Assembly: GCA_963573315.1 (NCBI GenBank)
Contig: OY752150.1
Coordinates: 1,922,001 to 1,986,000, forward strand
Origin: Entomortierella parvispora
Lineage: Eukaryota; Mortierellomycota; Mortierellomycetes; Mortierellales; Mortierellaceae
Reading direction: 5' to 3'
Length of the DNA stretch: 64,000 nucleotides
Every line of letters begins with the position of its first letter. Position 1 is the first letter of the stretch. The translations under genes and the position numbers were made by a program. The notes beneath the pieces are model-generated. The model saw nothing but the letters and a program-made list of their open reading frames with translations, made no database searches and had not been told where the DNA came from. Positions 1 through 10,586 of the stretch are shown in pieces.

Positions 1-1100
1 GCTCCATTTTCTCCGATCGAGTTGGTGCACAAGTACAAAGTGGTCAGAGTCGAATTGGTCCTGAGTGCCTCAGACAGCACCTGAGCTCCATTTTCTCCGA
101 TCGAGTTTCTTCGCAAGCTCAAAGTGGTTAGAGTCGAGTTGGTCTTCAATGCCTCAGAAAGTGCCCGACCTCCATTGGGTCCAATCAAGCTGCTGTTCAG
201 GTTCAACATGGTCAGGGTCGAGTTGATCTTGAGTGCCTCAGACAGTGCCTGAGCCCCGTTGTCTTCGATCTTGTTAAACAACATCTCCAAAGTGGTCAGA
301 GTCGAGTTGATCTTGAGCGCCTCAGACAGCACCTGAGCTCCATTGTCTCCGATCGCGTTGGCTTGCAAGCTCAAAATGGTCAGAGTCGAATTGGTCTTGA
401 GTGCCTCCGACAGCGCCTGAGCTCCGTTGTCTCCGATAGAGTTGTATTTCACGTTCAACGTGGTCAGAGTCGAGTTGATCTTCAGTGCCTCAGACAGTGC
501 CTGAGCCCCGTTGTGTTGGATCTTGTTAAACAACAAGTCCAAAGTGGTGAGAGTCGAGTTGATTTTCAGTGCCTCAGACAGCCCCTGCACTCCGTTGTCT
601 CCGATCGAGTTGGATTCCAAGTTCAAAGTGGTCAAAGTCGAGTTGATCTTGAGCGCCGCAGACAGCGCCTGAGCTCCATTGTCTCCGATTGAGTTGTTGT
701 TCAGGTTCAAAGTGGTCAGCGTCGAATTGGCCCTGAGTGCCTCAGATAGCACCTGAGCTCCGCTCTCTCCGATTGAATTGTATTCCAAGTTCAAAGTGAT
801 TAGAGTCCAATTGGCAATGGTGCTAGAAAGTATTTTGTCTCGTGCGTATGTTGATGGGTTTTCATAGAGAGACTTCTGAATTTTCAAGTGTCGTATAAAG
901 TGCTTGTTTCTCTGAGCTAACTCCATGCTGGGGCCATGTTTCGACAAGACGACAGAGTTGTAGAGTGCTGGTGTAAATGAGTCGTTCCAATCCTGACTCA
1001 CACGTGCACAGGACGCGATGTCTTTGAGGCCAAGGCTGCTGGCGATTCTTGAGCGAATCTCATGTAGGTCGACGGGATGTGTCCGGAACGTCTTAGACAT
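1..1100 (-). CDS. LRR (ribonuclease-inhibitor type) protein with F-box-like head, 3' end outside window
   Basis: Reading frame open from an ATG at 1100 to the window edge, so the C-terminus is missing. The first ~45 residues (motifs HEIRSRIAS, CARVSQDWN) match the head of the LRR gene at 37779-39269 and look F-box-like. From about residue 95 the protein is a chain of 28-residue leucine-rich repeats of the form NSTLTTLNL..N.IGDNGAQALSEALK, visible in the DNA as an 84-bp period. LRR_RI proteins are non-catalytic binding scaffolds; with an F-box they would recruit substrates to an SCF ubiquitin ligase. The head assignment is weak and the LRR assignment strong. The paralogue 37 kb away has the same orientation. 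Confidence 0.8.
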   Translation of the reverse strand, partial: MSKTFRTHPVDLHEIRSRIASSLGLKDIASCARVSQDWNDSFTPALYNSVVLSKHGPSMELAQRNKHFIRHLKIQKSLYENPSTYARDKILSSTIANWTLITLNLEYNSIGESGAQVLSEALRANSTLTTLNLNNNSIGDNGAQALSAALKINSTLTTLNLESNSIGDNGVQGLSEALKINSTLTTLDLLFNKIQHNGAQALSEALKINSTLTTLNVKYNSIGDNGAQALSEALKTNSTLTILSLQANAIGDNGAQVLSEALKINSTLTTLEMLFNKIEDNGAQALSEALKINSTLTMLNLNSSLIGPNGGRALSEALKTNSTLTTLSLRRNSIGENGAQVLSEALRTNSTLTTLYLCTNSIGENG

Positions 1101-1484
1101 AATAGATGAAGAACGGGACAAGCACAATGAGGTCACGAGAAGGTGCAATGCAGTAGCGAAGGAGAAATGAGGAGAAGAGGTATGAGGAGAAGGGGTGCAA
1201 TGAGGAGAAAAGGTGAGGAAGTGTCACAGAGATGTTCTGAGATCCTTGTCTGTCATGTTCTCCCAGGCTATCTTGAATGAATCCCTTGAATTGTCCGGTC
1301 CAATCCTTGAGGATTAGCGAAATGAATTCCATTTTGGGATCACTAGTCTTGTCCAAAAGTGAAGATTAGCGACGCGAATTTGCCATTGGTTGTTGTCGTC
1401 TCGGCTGCACAATCTCCCTGCAATTTTTTATCTTGGGTCTTGGGCGGGGACGAAACAACTTTTTTTTTTTTTTTTTTTTTGTAT

Positions 1485-1549
<65 letters not shown>

Positions 1550-1664
1550 TCTCATTTCACTTTCGCTCGCGTCGCGTTGTCTGAAGGGGTTTGAATATTG
1601 ATCCATGAACTCATCAAACACTCAAAAGCTTTGGAAATGAGATCAGTTTATTGTCCTACAAAAT
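1101..1664. repeat. Intergenic stretch with poly-T and (GT)n microsatellite
   Basis: Non-coding between two minus-strand genes. It holds a T tract at about 1460-1480 followed by about 30 GT dinucleotides (1486-1547). The ORFs read through it are Cys-Val or Thr-His runs and are artefacts of the microsatellite. Confidence 0.85.
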
Positions 1665-2029
1665 CTACAACTGTTTGTGTTTTTTCCTCAAGTCCTCTCG
1701 AATGAAGTTGATCGTTTTATCTTTGTAAGTGACCCCCAGTGTTGCAATAATCGACTCGACAGGAACTTCATCCTTCTTTGCCATGGCCTCGATGATGTCT
1801 ACAAGCTGACTTCGCCTCTGCAGAGCCTTTTTGCGCGCTTGAGTGTAAGGATAAGCTGGATCATTCTTCTTTGCGTCTGCAATTGGGCCATGATACTCGG
1901 CCCAGAGAACACGAAGGGTCAGGTTTTTGTTATCGGCAAGCATTAGATATCCTTTAGTGGAAGGATCAGAAGAATTAAGAGGCGAGTGAGTCAAGTTTTG
2001 AGCAAGTGGTGGTGTTAGTGGTGGTGGTG

Positions 2030-2063
<34 letters not shown>

Positions 2064-5000
2064 TTGTTGCTGTTGCTGTTGCTGTTGCTGTTGTTGTCTC
2101 TTTTGTTGAAGTGGTGGTGGTGTTTCGTACCGAGGTGGTGGTAACTGGCGTGATTGTTGGTGCAGAGCATACGGTGGTTGAGGTTGGGAAACATCGCCAC
2201 TGACAACAAAGGGTCGTCTAACTGCAGCCGGAGGCGGAACTGAATGTTGAAGATGAAGCCAGTGCTGTACTTGCCACTCATCCTGTTGATTCTGTCGTTC
2301 TTCCTGTTGGACAAACTTTTCCGTGAATGTTTCCTTAAGTCCTTTGATTTCTTCCCGTGTCTCCGCCACCAGGCCCTGATTTGAGTGCATCTGAGTTTGC
2401 ATCTGGGTGGTGCTGTTTATCACCACGGACCCAAGTGTGTTCAAGGCACTGACAACTTTCTCTGTGGTCAATTGCACACTGCCATTGATGATCTTTACCT
2501 GCTCCTGGTGAAGAGCGATGGCGGCTAGGAGATCAGCCTGGAACTTGCGGAAGAGAGGGCCAGAGAAAATGTGTTTCAGCTCATCCGAGGATAAAAGCCG
2601 GTTGTTGAGAGTTTCGCCAGAGGAATCGGTATAAGTCAACATCATCACCGCATCCTGTAGGATTACTCGCCTCATCCGGACCATGAGCTTTAAGAATGCA
2701 ATTCGATCGATCAGGGCGCTGCTGGTCAAAGATGCCGTGGTCTTTGAAAGCTCGTCAAGAGCAATTGGCTTCCAAAAGACATCCTTCAGTGTGGCCTCGG
2801 ATGGGTTGACACCTCGCATCTCATCTGCACACACCTCCGCCCAAGGCCTACCATCAGCCTCATCCATGACATCTTCAATCCAGGGGAAAATCAGACGTTG
2901 AAGCTCGAGGTCGGGGGTGACAAGGTCGCGTTCGATCTTGTAAGGTTCATCTCTCTTGTTGAAGTGCGCCATGTAAAAGGCCCCTACGGTGGGGTTCTTG
3001 GGAGCATAGAAGTTCTCCATCTGACCCATGACCCATCGACCAAGGTGTCGGATATGATCAAAATCAAGGCCTAGGTGGTACGCCTCTGAGGTTCCAGCAT
3101 GAGGGCCACCATGAGTGATCTTGGTTGATGCAACTCCACAAGACAACAAAGCCTTGGTGGTGGTGGCGATTTGAGTCCTTGGATCAATTGCTTGTTTACG
3201 GTTTTGGACTTTTCCTCCAGAGGTTGACTTTCTGTTTTTGCTCAACGCCATCCGAGCTGCAGGATTTGCATCAGCCAAAAGCATCACACGACTCCAGTCG
3301 TCCGGATCAAGAAAATTAGGAAGAGGTTCCTTGTCAACCTACCAGAAATTACGATAAAAGAATTGGAAAAAGCATGAGTACCTGTATCATCAGCCTGGTG
3401 AGACGAATGGTGACGAATGGTGACGAATGGTGAACCGTCGAACACTATAACTTCCTCTTACCTGCCAACGCTCCAACATGTAAAATGCAAAGCCTCCTAC
3501 TGAACATCGAAGAACGTTCTTGTGGCGGAATACAGTGCTATACAACTTCACGCCCTTCTTGTTGGTCTTGCCGCGGGAAATACAACAGACAATTCCAGTC
3601 GCCAGATCGGACCCCGCTGCAGGATGTCTTGCTTGGATACAAAACATATTGCTAAGGGTGATGTTGCGTACATCTTCGTCTCGCATTAACGCATGGTGAC
3701 GAAAGAGTTGAGCAAGACGTTCACGAAGATATGGGAAGCGCTTCTCAGACTTGTACTGGCGCTTATTTCCCTCGGTAGATCGGATAGGAAGATATCGCCA
3801 GAGATAGCAAAGGATCCTGATGAATTCCCCTTCAGTGTACGGATCTCTGAGAGCACACGATCCCGTTCTTGATGTCCCAGGTCTGACCGTGTCATAGACA
3901 AGTTTCTTTTCGTAGTTATCCATAGCTCCCCCCAATAAAATGTCTCTTTTCGGGTGATCTACGCCCGGCGGATACTCTCCGTATCGCTGCAATGTCCATA
4001 GATAGATGAGTGCCTTCTTGATGTTGACGACGGTGTTGTATGTTCTGGGAACATAGATGATCTTGTTGCCATGCTCATCCACGTCCGCATCGGAAAGGAC
4101 TATGAAAAAACAGGTATATAATGGTTAGAGTCGTGCTTCACTTTCATGATAGAAAAGTGTGATACCCAATTAACTCACCAGAAGTCTTCTCCTTGATGTT
4201 CTTGACAACGGGTACCACTTTAGGGGCTGCTGGTGGATTAGGCTGCTGAGTTTCGAATGGGCTAATGGTCTGCGAATCCTTCCACTTCCAAGCCCCATTA
4301 CGATACTGTCGTTCCCGTTGTAAGGCTCTGATCTTTGCCTTGCTTTTAGCCGCTGACGCCTTCTTCCCAGTAGCCACCTCTTCGGCGTCGGTGTCATCAT
4401 CGGAATCATCTGTATCTTCGTCCAAGGAAATATCAAGTTGTTCCTGATCTTCGGCTCCCGCCTCTGCTTCCTGTTCCTGCTCCTGTACCTGTTCCTGTTC
4501 CTGTTCCTGTTCCTGTTCCTGTTCCTGCTCCTGTTCCTGTTCTTGCTCCTGCTCCTGTTCCTTGTCCTCGGCTTGTGACGACTTGGCCAATGGCTTTCTA
4601 GTTGCAACAACTCCACTGTAGCCTTTTCGTGTCGTAATGACCTTCTTGATTGCTGTCACGAACACGACCTTCTTGAAGTACTCTAGAATGCTTCGTCCAG
4701 ATACAATGCAGTCACCATCCCGGTGTTCCATGCAATAGTCCTGAGAATAATAATGAGAAGATTAGAGTCGTCATTGGTGATAACGATGCAAGAGATTATT
4801 GACAACGTACCCTCCAATCGGCAATGCGGCCACGGTAGCAATACAGTGTTCTGTCGAGGTCTGGTGCTGCCAAGAAGTCGTCAAGGACTTTCAACGCAGA
4901 GCGCTTGAGTGCATCCCTTCTTTCCTCTGGCGTCATCTTGTCCCTTCTCTCTCTTTCTTCCTCCGCTTCCTTCGTAAGCCTTGCTCTCTCCTCCTCGGAC

Positions 5001-5414
5001 ATTGATTGCTTTGGTGCACTTGGTTTCTTGGCTGTAGGCGCTGTAAGAGCTGGCTGTGGTTGACCTCCAACGCGATATCCTTTCGGACCCCTTTTGTGCG
5101 CCTGGCGCTTAAACAGTAGAGATGCCAGGCTCTGATTTACAGTAGTAGTATCAACAAGGTGTTCGTTCGAGGCTCGTCGTTTTCGAGACGATCCTGGCTC
5201 TGGTTGAGAAGATGGTGCCGGAGTAACATGGGGCTTCTGCTCCTGCTGGATGTTGTCGGTCTATATCATTGATTACAAGATGAGATGTTCCCACAGTTAA
5301 CATTGGTTTGGTATCTTTCTCTACGCCACCATTGGTAGCCGCAATACCATAATGTACTGCAATTAAGATACTTACCTGAGTAGAAGACTTCTTTGGTGGG
5401 TTGGTTCCTTTCAT
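1665..5414 (-). CDS. Crypton-like tyrosine recombinase (Ndc10-like core plus GCR1_C-like domain), five exons
   Basis: Exons on the minus strand 5414-5376, 5260-4811, 4740-4179, 4099-3462 and 3338-1665 keep one frame and give about 1,120 residues; introns are 115, 70, 79 and 123 bp. N-terminus: basic RKRR stretch and charged region, then a SAM-like segment and a Gln-Glu run (4450-4562). Core: MRDEDVR (~490), GKTNKKG (~528), RHKN..CSVGGFAFYMLERW, HIRHLGRW (~665) and a candidate nucleophile Tyr ~674, as in Ndc10/Crypton recombinases. Then a polyQ tract (2034-2098) and a C-terminal ~90 residues (LTLRVLWAEY..G, RRSQLVDIIEAM) like the GCR1_C DNA-binding domain. Role: DNA strand exchange for a Crypton element, or a domesticated DNA-binding protein. 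The expected HxxR arginine reads Pro (THGGP, ~642), so activity is doubtful. The first exon is short and the ATG at 5414 is inferred. Confidence 0.75.
4448..4562. repeat. Hexanucleotide-like tract coding (QE)n
   Basis: About 18 copies of ttcctg/ctcctg on the plus strand; on the minus strand an alternating Gln-Glu run in exon 3 of the recombinase gene. Likely length-variable. Confidence 0.85.
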
Positions 5415-6438
5415 CGATGAGTCAAAAAGAAAAAAAGGATTTTTGTGGGCTGTGTTCAACTTGATTTGTTAAGAGGGTTTTGCTGAATTGTGACGAACGT
5501 GCGAGGTCAATGCTGCCGATGCAATGGCGAGATGTGTTGAATCAGTGGTTCAGTTGATCGATGGATAGATGGTGTTGAATGTATTGGAATGTGGAAGAGC
5601 GAGTTGAATGAATGAATAAAGACACAAAGGGAAGGAAAGAGATGATGGAACAATGGAATGATGGACAAATGAAAAGAAAGAAGGAAAGAGAATTTGTTTT
5701 TTTTTTTTTTTTTTGTTTTTGTTTTTTGTTTTTGTTTTTGTTTCTTTTTTAAAAAAAATAAAATAAAAAGGTTAGAACTGAGGAGGGGATTAAAGAAGAA
5801 AAACAAGACCGAGGGCTCCTGGAGTAAGCGGTCTGAAGGAAAGAAACGGTTGAGGGAAAGTGGTGGGGGAAAGGAAAGGAATGGTTCAGGTGAATGGGAC
5901 AAAAAGATGAAAAGCTGTCGCGTCGCGTCGCGTCTCCTGTTGTCGCGTTTCTCAGGGGGGCTATCGGTGTGAAAAAAAAGAAAAGGCTGGTGATGACGGT
6001 GTTGTGAGGGAAGGGCTTGGGTTGCGGTGTCTGTAAGTGAGGATTGGAAGGGCTTTTTAGGGCAAAGAGAAAAAAAAGAGAAGAAATGAGTTGGCTTTTT
6101 ATAACGAAAGTGAAGAGAAGAGCGGAAAAACATGCTACATGCCAATGCAAAAGTCTGGACTTGTTCTACGGGTCTCCGCCTACGCGGATCGCGTAAAAAG
6201 GTAGTCTTGTTGTCAAAATGAGGGATTAGTAGCGAATTGAAAAAGGGCGACACTTGACCTTCAAAATGGACAGGTGTCCAGTGTCCACTATGTGAAACAA
6301 GTCACGCAAATAGTGGGATTTATTCCAAATTCAGTGCGTAGTCCATTATAAAAGAAATGAGAATATCTTCAATGCTGCCTACTAAACCCCTTCCGAGCCT
6401 CAAACTACCACTGACCTTTCTTGCTCCAGATTTCGAGA
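5415..6438. other. Intergenic region, purine-rich on plus strand
   Basis: From about 5590 to 6120 the plus strand is almost all A and G, with T/A homopolymers at 5696-5760. Long ORFs here are low-complexity Phe/Ser/Lys translations with no protein character. It separates the recombinase gene (-) from the secreted-protein gene (+) and may hold both promoters; no clear element was found. Confidence 0.6.
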
Positions 6439-6768
6439 ATGCAACTGCCTTTTGTCTTAGGATCTTGTTTAGCTGTATGTTCATGCGTTAATACAGCTGT
6501 GGCTCCATCTGGCGGGCTTGTACCAACCAACACTACAACAGATACAACTTTTGTGTGGGTACTCTCATGCTCTGATGATCCACTATGTTATTTATGTTAC
6601 CATGCCTGCAGCTGCTCCAGGGTTGGCGGCAAACTGTTGTGCCCACAATATCTTCCAGACAAGGCCAAGACACCATCTACCCACTTCAGCAGTACGGGAG
6701 GTGCTCCCTATGCCGACTGTGTTTGTGAGAACACCGCCCAGTGTGGTGGTCACCCAGACCTATGTTAA
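6439..6768 (+). CDS. Small secreted cysteine-rich protein
   Basis: ATG at 6439 gives 109 residues. The first ~22 form a plausible signal peptide (hydrophobic core, small residues before A-P). The mature part has about ten cysteines and one NTT glycosylation site, with short Cys spacing (CYLCYHACSC). I do not recognise a family; the size and Cys content are those of fungal effector-like secreted proteins. No intron is needed. There is no paralogue in the window. Confidence 0.5.
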   Translation: MQLPFVLGSCLAVCSCVNTAVAPSGGLVPTNTTTDTTFVWVLSCSDDPLCYLCYHACSCSRVGGKLLCPQYLPDKAKTPSTHFSSTGGAPYADCVCENTAQCGGHPDLC

Positions 6769-7375
6769 TACCTCCGGCTTCATTGACTAAAAGCATTTAG
6801 TTGATTGGTTTTCTTAAACATACTCTATGTCGCGTTCACCGATACCTTTGGCCACAATCAAGACCCCAGTTTTGCCACCACGGTGGCAAGAGGCGAAATG
6901 ATCGAGATATTCCTCTTTTAGTAAACACCACCACATGATTTCACACCTTCTTTGCCCACAGATACGTTGTTTTACTGTTCATGGAGTGAATTTATTTGAA
7001 GTTTCGAAAGTAGTCGAAATGTCTTGGTGGCACCAGGCTCATCGCAGGCCATGGCCGGCCATTTGCAATTGGCTTCCTCATACATGGTATCGCTCATGGC
7101 CGAGCAACATGGAATGCAACATCCTTTAACACATCTTGTCATCCTACCCTGCCCATGCCGAACTGTCCTGTTGTCACTGTCTCCTTCGCGGGGTGTGTCC
7201 ACCCTTCGCTCTCTCTCTCACTGCTCCATCACACCTCTGCGCCTATAAATATTCTCGGTCTGGTCTGTCCTCATGCTCTCATTATCCAAGACTCTCTGAA
7301 CCTGCGACGAAAGGCGACGAAGTGCCTGTAGAAATTAACCCTAGACAGCAAGTCTCGGTCTCCGATCTTCCCCCT
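6769..7375. other. Intergenic, no gene recognised
   Basis: No supported coding region. A TATAAATA box lies at about 7245 with a pyrimidine-rich stretch before it, but no recognisable gene follows before the Tc1 relic. Confidence 0.5.
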
Positions 7376-8680
7376 ACAGTGCTGTGCAAAAGTGATCAGA
7401 TGAATTGCTAATTTCGACATGAATGCCAGTTGCATTCCACCCATTCAGTTTCCCCTTTCCTCCTCCCTACTGACACTCCCTTGGTATTTTCTGTATAGTC
7501 TGGTCCAGGTTTTAGATTAGATCAACACATGCAATGAGAAATGAATGGCAGCTCAGTTCGCCCATGTCCACTTAATCACTTTTGCACTTTTCTCTTTTAT
7601 TACTGTAATGTCGATAGAGGTCCATTCAGTACCTCCTTTGCCCTTGAAGACCTGCTGTATGCGGTTAGGAAGGCTGTCATAAAGATTTTGGATATCCTCC
7701 AGGCTAATTTTTTCCCAAACTTGCTGCACCAGTCCCCACAGCTCGTCAAAGTTCTTCGGACGAACTTTGAACTCATCCAGTCGTCGCTTTATGATTGTCA
7801 GAGGTTTTCTATAGGGTTGAGGTCTGGTGAATTAGCTGGCCACTCCAAAACGTTAAGTTGTTGCTCTGCAAAATAGACCTTCACAACATGAGCAGTGTGG
7901 ATACTGGCATTGTCCTGCTGAAATATGAATGTTGCTGGGTCCATGCCAAACCAGTCGCGACTTTGGAGGACATAATCTTTGAGGACATTGAGGTACTGTT
8001 CCGAATTGACTTTTCCCGGGATCCAAGTGAGGTCGCCAAGGCCGTAGTAGGTCATGCAACCCCAGACCATGATTTTGCCTCCGCCACTCTGCTTGGTTTC
8101 CTTGACCTGGTGAGGCGCTAAGCGCTTGTGCTCCTTGTCGGAGTAAAAGTACTCCCTTCCGAAGGACCCAATACGGCTTATACTCGACTCATCTGAGAAC
8201 ATTACGTTCTTCCATGGGTCAATCGTCCACTTCTCATGTCGCCGGGCAAATGCTAGTCGAGCATGTCTCTGATGAGGTTCCAAGTTTTAGCTTTTTTGGC
8301 TTGACCCACGCCTTCACCCCGAAGTCCTTGAGATTGCGCTGCACCGTGGTTTGATGAACCTGCCTTTCATCTAAGACTCTGATTTCCCGGACTGCATCCT
8401 TCATCGTCAAAAGTATGCCATTATTTAATTCCCGTGCAATTAACTTGCGAGTTTGATCGGAAATCGTCTTTGGTCGGCCCATGCATGGTGGTGGAATGTT
8501 TTCCTAAATCGTTTTCCTAAATCGCTTTCCTAATTGTTGCAACTGAGCGTGGTGAGACGTTGAAGACACGGGCGACTTCCCGAAGAGAGGTTTTCCTTGT
8601 AAAAGTTGCTGTTTGATTTCATTGATCTTTGAAGGGGGAATAGGCTTCATTGCATTGGATGATGATGAGAGACCAAAATG
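7376..8680 (-). pseudogene. Tc1/mariner-type transposase relic
   Basis: Minus-strand transposase in at least three frames. From the N-terminus: a helix-turn-helix (8600-8650) broken by a 1-bp shift; a second DNA-binding segment starting MGRPKTIS (8482-8240); then the DDE core with FSDES, QQDNASIH and SPDLNPIENL (8283-7800), which is the D,D,E order of Tc1 elements. Just after IENL a 1-bp loss puts the last ~65 residues (KRRLDEFK, PNRIQQV) in another frame. The left end at 7376 begins TACAGTGCTGTGCAAAAG, a Tc1-like terminal repeat next to TA. A matching right end was not found, so the 5' end is probably truncated. Inactive. Confidence 0.8.
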
Positions 8681-8981
8681 ACCGATTTTGAGTTAGGTGG
8701 ACCGTCCCTGGATTGTCCAGGAACCAGTAAAAGACGTCACCGAATCATATCATATCATTTGGGCTCTAGGACAATCCACTCTTATTGGCTGGAATTGAGA
8801 GCCAAAACTCGTTCCACGCGCTCCCACGCTCCTTTCTTCCGCGCTCCTTGTTCCCACCACGCCCTCTCACACATCGCCACCCAGACAACTTCTTGCACCA
8901 ACACATTTACATCCATTCCGCTTTTACATCACCTTGTCATCTGGTTTTACGTATCCTACATCCTTCAAATCGTGCCTGGCG

Positions 8982-9686
8982 ATGGGATTACAAGCTTGGT
9001 TTCCCTTTTTGCGCAAAAAAGGATACGAGCCTTCTGTCATTTATGCTTCCAACTTAAAGTCAACGAAGGCGGAACATACAAAACGTATTGATGTGCTGTC
9101 GTTTTATTCTATCATTCGCAACGCATACTCTTTCAAGGGGCCTGAAGAAGCGCACAAGGTCCTTGAAGCATATTTTTTGCGCTATGGCGAGAAGGGTAGA
9201 CTCACTCTTTACATTGATGGTGGTTCAGCGGTGGAGAAGGAAGAGACGGCTAAAAAGCGCGAGGCCAGTCGTGAGAAAGCCATTGAAATATGCTACAAGA
9301 GCCTTGACGTACTCGAGCAACGAATTATCAACAACCAAAAGGCCAGGAAGAGACATTTTGTCGATATCAAAAAGAGCCTTGCATCGGTCTTCTACTGGCC
9401 ATCCTCACTCCGCCAGGATTTCATCGATTATTTGCTCAAGGCTGGATGGACCGTTCGGATATGTGAGACCGAGGCTGATGTAGCCATCGCGGCAGATTGC
9501 AGGCCAGAAGACATTGTCATATCGGCTGATAGTGACATGCTGGCCTACGGAACTGTTTACACGCTTTGGCGACCCATCACTCGCGGACTTCACCTGGCCT
9601 ACAGTCGTGCAGATGTTTGCCAGACTCTTGGATTGTCATCAGCACAGCATACGGGACCGTCCATTAGAGAGAGAGATGCGCTATAG
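8982..9686 (+). pseudogene. XPG/FEN1-like nuclease, C-terminally truncated
   Basis: ATG at 8982 begins MGLQAWFPFL, the XPG N-terminal signature (family form MG(I/V)xGLxxxL). LYIDGG (~77) carries the first acidic residue and ETEADVAIA..DIVISADSDMLAY (~165-190) is the XPG-I acidic cluster, so both metal-binding halves are present. These are structure-specific 5' nucleases. After about residue 205 the frame runs into unrelated sequence and stops at 9686, just before purine-rich DNA and the 64-bp array, so the C-terminal helix-hairpin-helix region is lost. It is either a truncated relic or a diverged short member; the active-site residues look intact. Confidence 0.65.
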
Positions 9687-10011
9687 GATTCTTTGCCAGA
9701 AAAGGGAGTTATGAGGATAGAGATGAAGGGTCAAGAGATGTGAGGAGAGTCAAGAAATGTGACGAGAGAAAGAAAGAGAAAAAGAAAGAGAAAAAGAAAG
9801 AGATGCAAGGTCAGGAAAGGTGAGGATGAAGAGTGGAGAACTGTAAGAAAAAAAAGGAGTAATAGATGAAGAGTGGAGAAAGAGATTGGGAGTAGGGAAA
9901 AGGGGATGGAGTAACGGGAGAAAGAGTTTCTGGAGAGAAAGGAAGAAAATGCGCTTTCAATCATGGCTGCGTCTCTTTTGGGACAAGAAAAGGGTGTCTG
10001 TTTCGAAGACG
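9687..10011. other. Purine-rich intergenic stretch
   Basis: A/G-rich simple sequence (gaaagagaaaaa repeats near 9765-9810) leading into the 64-bp array; no gene seen. Confidence 0.6.
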
Positions 10012-10585
10012 AGTCTCTTTTGGGACAAGGGAAGGGTGCAGATTCATCGTTCCGCTCCGTCTGTTTTCGGATACGAGTCTCTCTTGGGACAAGAAAAGGA
10101 TGCAGATTCAGCGTTCCGCTCCGTCTGTTTTCGGATACGAGTCTCTCTTGGGACAAGAAAAGGGTGCAGATTCAGCGTTCCGCTCCGTCTGTTTTCGGAT
10201 ACGAGTCTCTCTTGGGACACGAAAAGGGAACAGATTCAGCGTTCCGCTCCGTCTGTTTTCGGATACGAGTCTCTCTTGGGACAAGAAAAGGATGCAGATT
10301 CAGCGTTCCGCTCCGTCTGTTTTCGGATACGAGTCTCTCTTGGGACAAGAAAAGGGTGCAGATTCAGCGTTCCGCTCCGTCTGTTTTCGGATACGAGTCT
10401 CTCTTGGGACACGAAAAGGGAACAGATTCAGCGTTCCGCTCCGTCTGTTTTCGGATACGAGTCTCTCTTGGGACAAGAAAAGGATGCAGATTCAGCGTTC
10501 CGCTCCGTCTGTTTTCGGATACGAGTCTCTCTTGGGACACGAAAAGGGAACAGATTCAGCGTTCCGCTCCGTCTGTTTTCGGATA
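10012..10585. repeat. 64-bp tandem array with three-unit higher order
   Basis: About nine units; the string ctcttgggac recurs at 10081, 10145, 10209, 10273, 10337, 10401, 10465 and 10529, exactly 64 bp apart. Three subtypes (ggatgcag, gggtgcag, and cacg..gggaacag) follow the order A B C A B C A C. Because 64 is not a multiple of three, all three plus frames are open and give the same peptide motifs in shifted order; these are not taken as genes. The array runs straight into the Gypsy relic. Confidence 0.9.
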
Positions 10586-10586
10586 A

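Noticed and set aside
1343-1621. ORFs through the (GT)n and poly-T microsatellite
   Set aside because: Cys-Val and Thr-His runs on both strands are translations of simple repeat, with no other protein character.
2006-2314. Val-rich and Asn-rich ORFs overlapping the polyQ tract
   Set aside because: Other-frame readings of the CAG-type repeat inside the recombinase gene.
5507-6253. 248-residue minus-strand ORF rich in Phe, Ser and Lys
   Set aside because: Low-complexity translation of a purine-rich region with homopolymers; no family motif and no sensible start.
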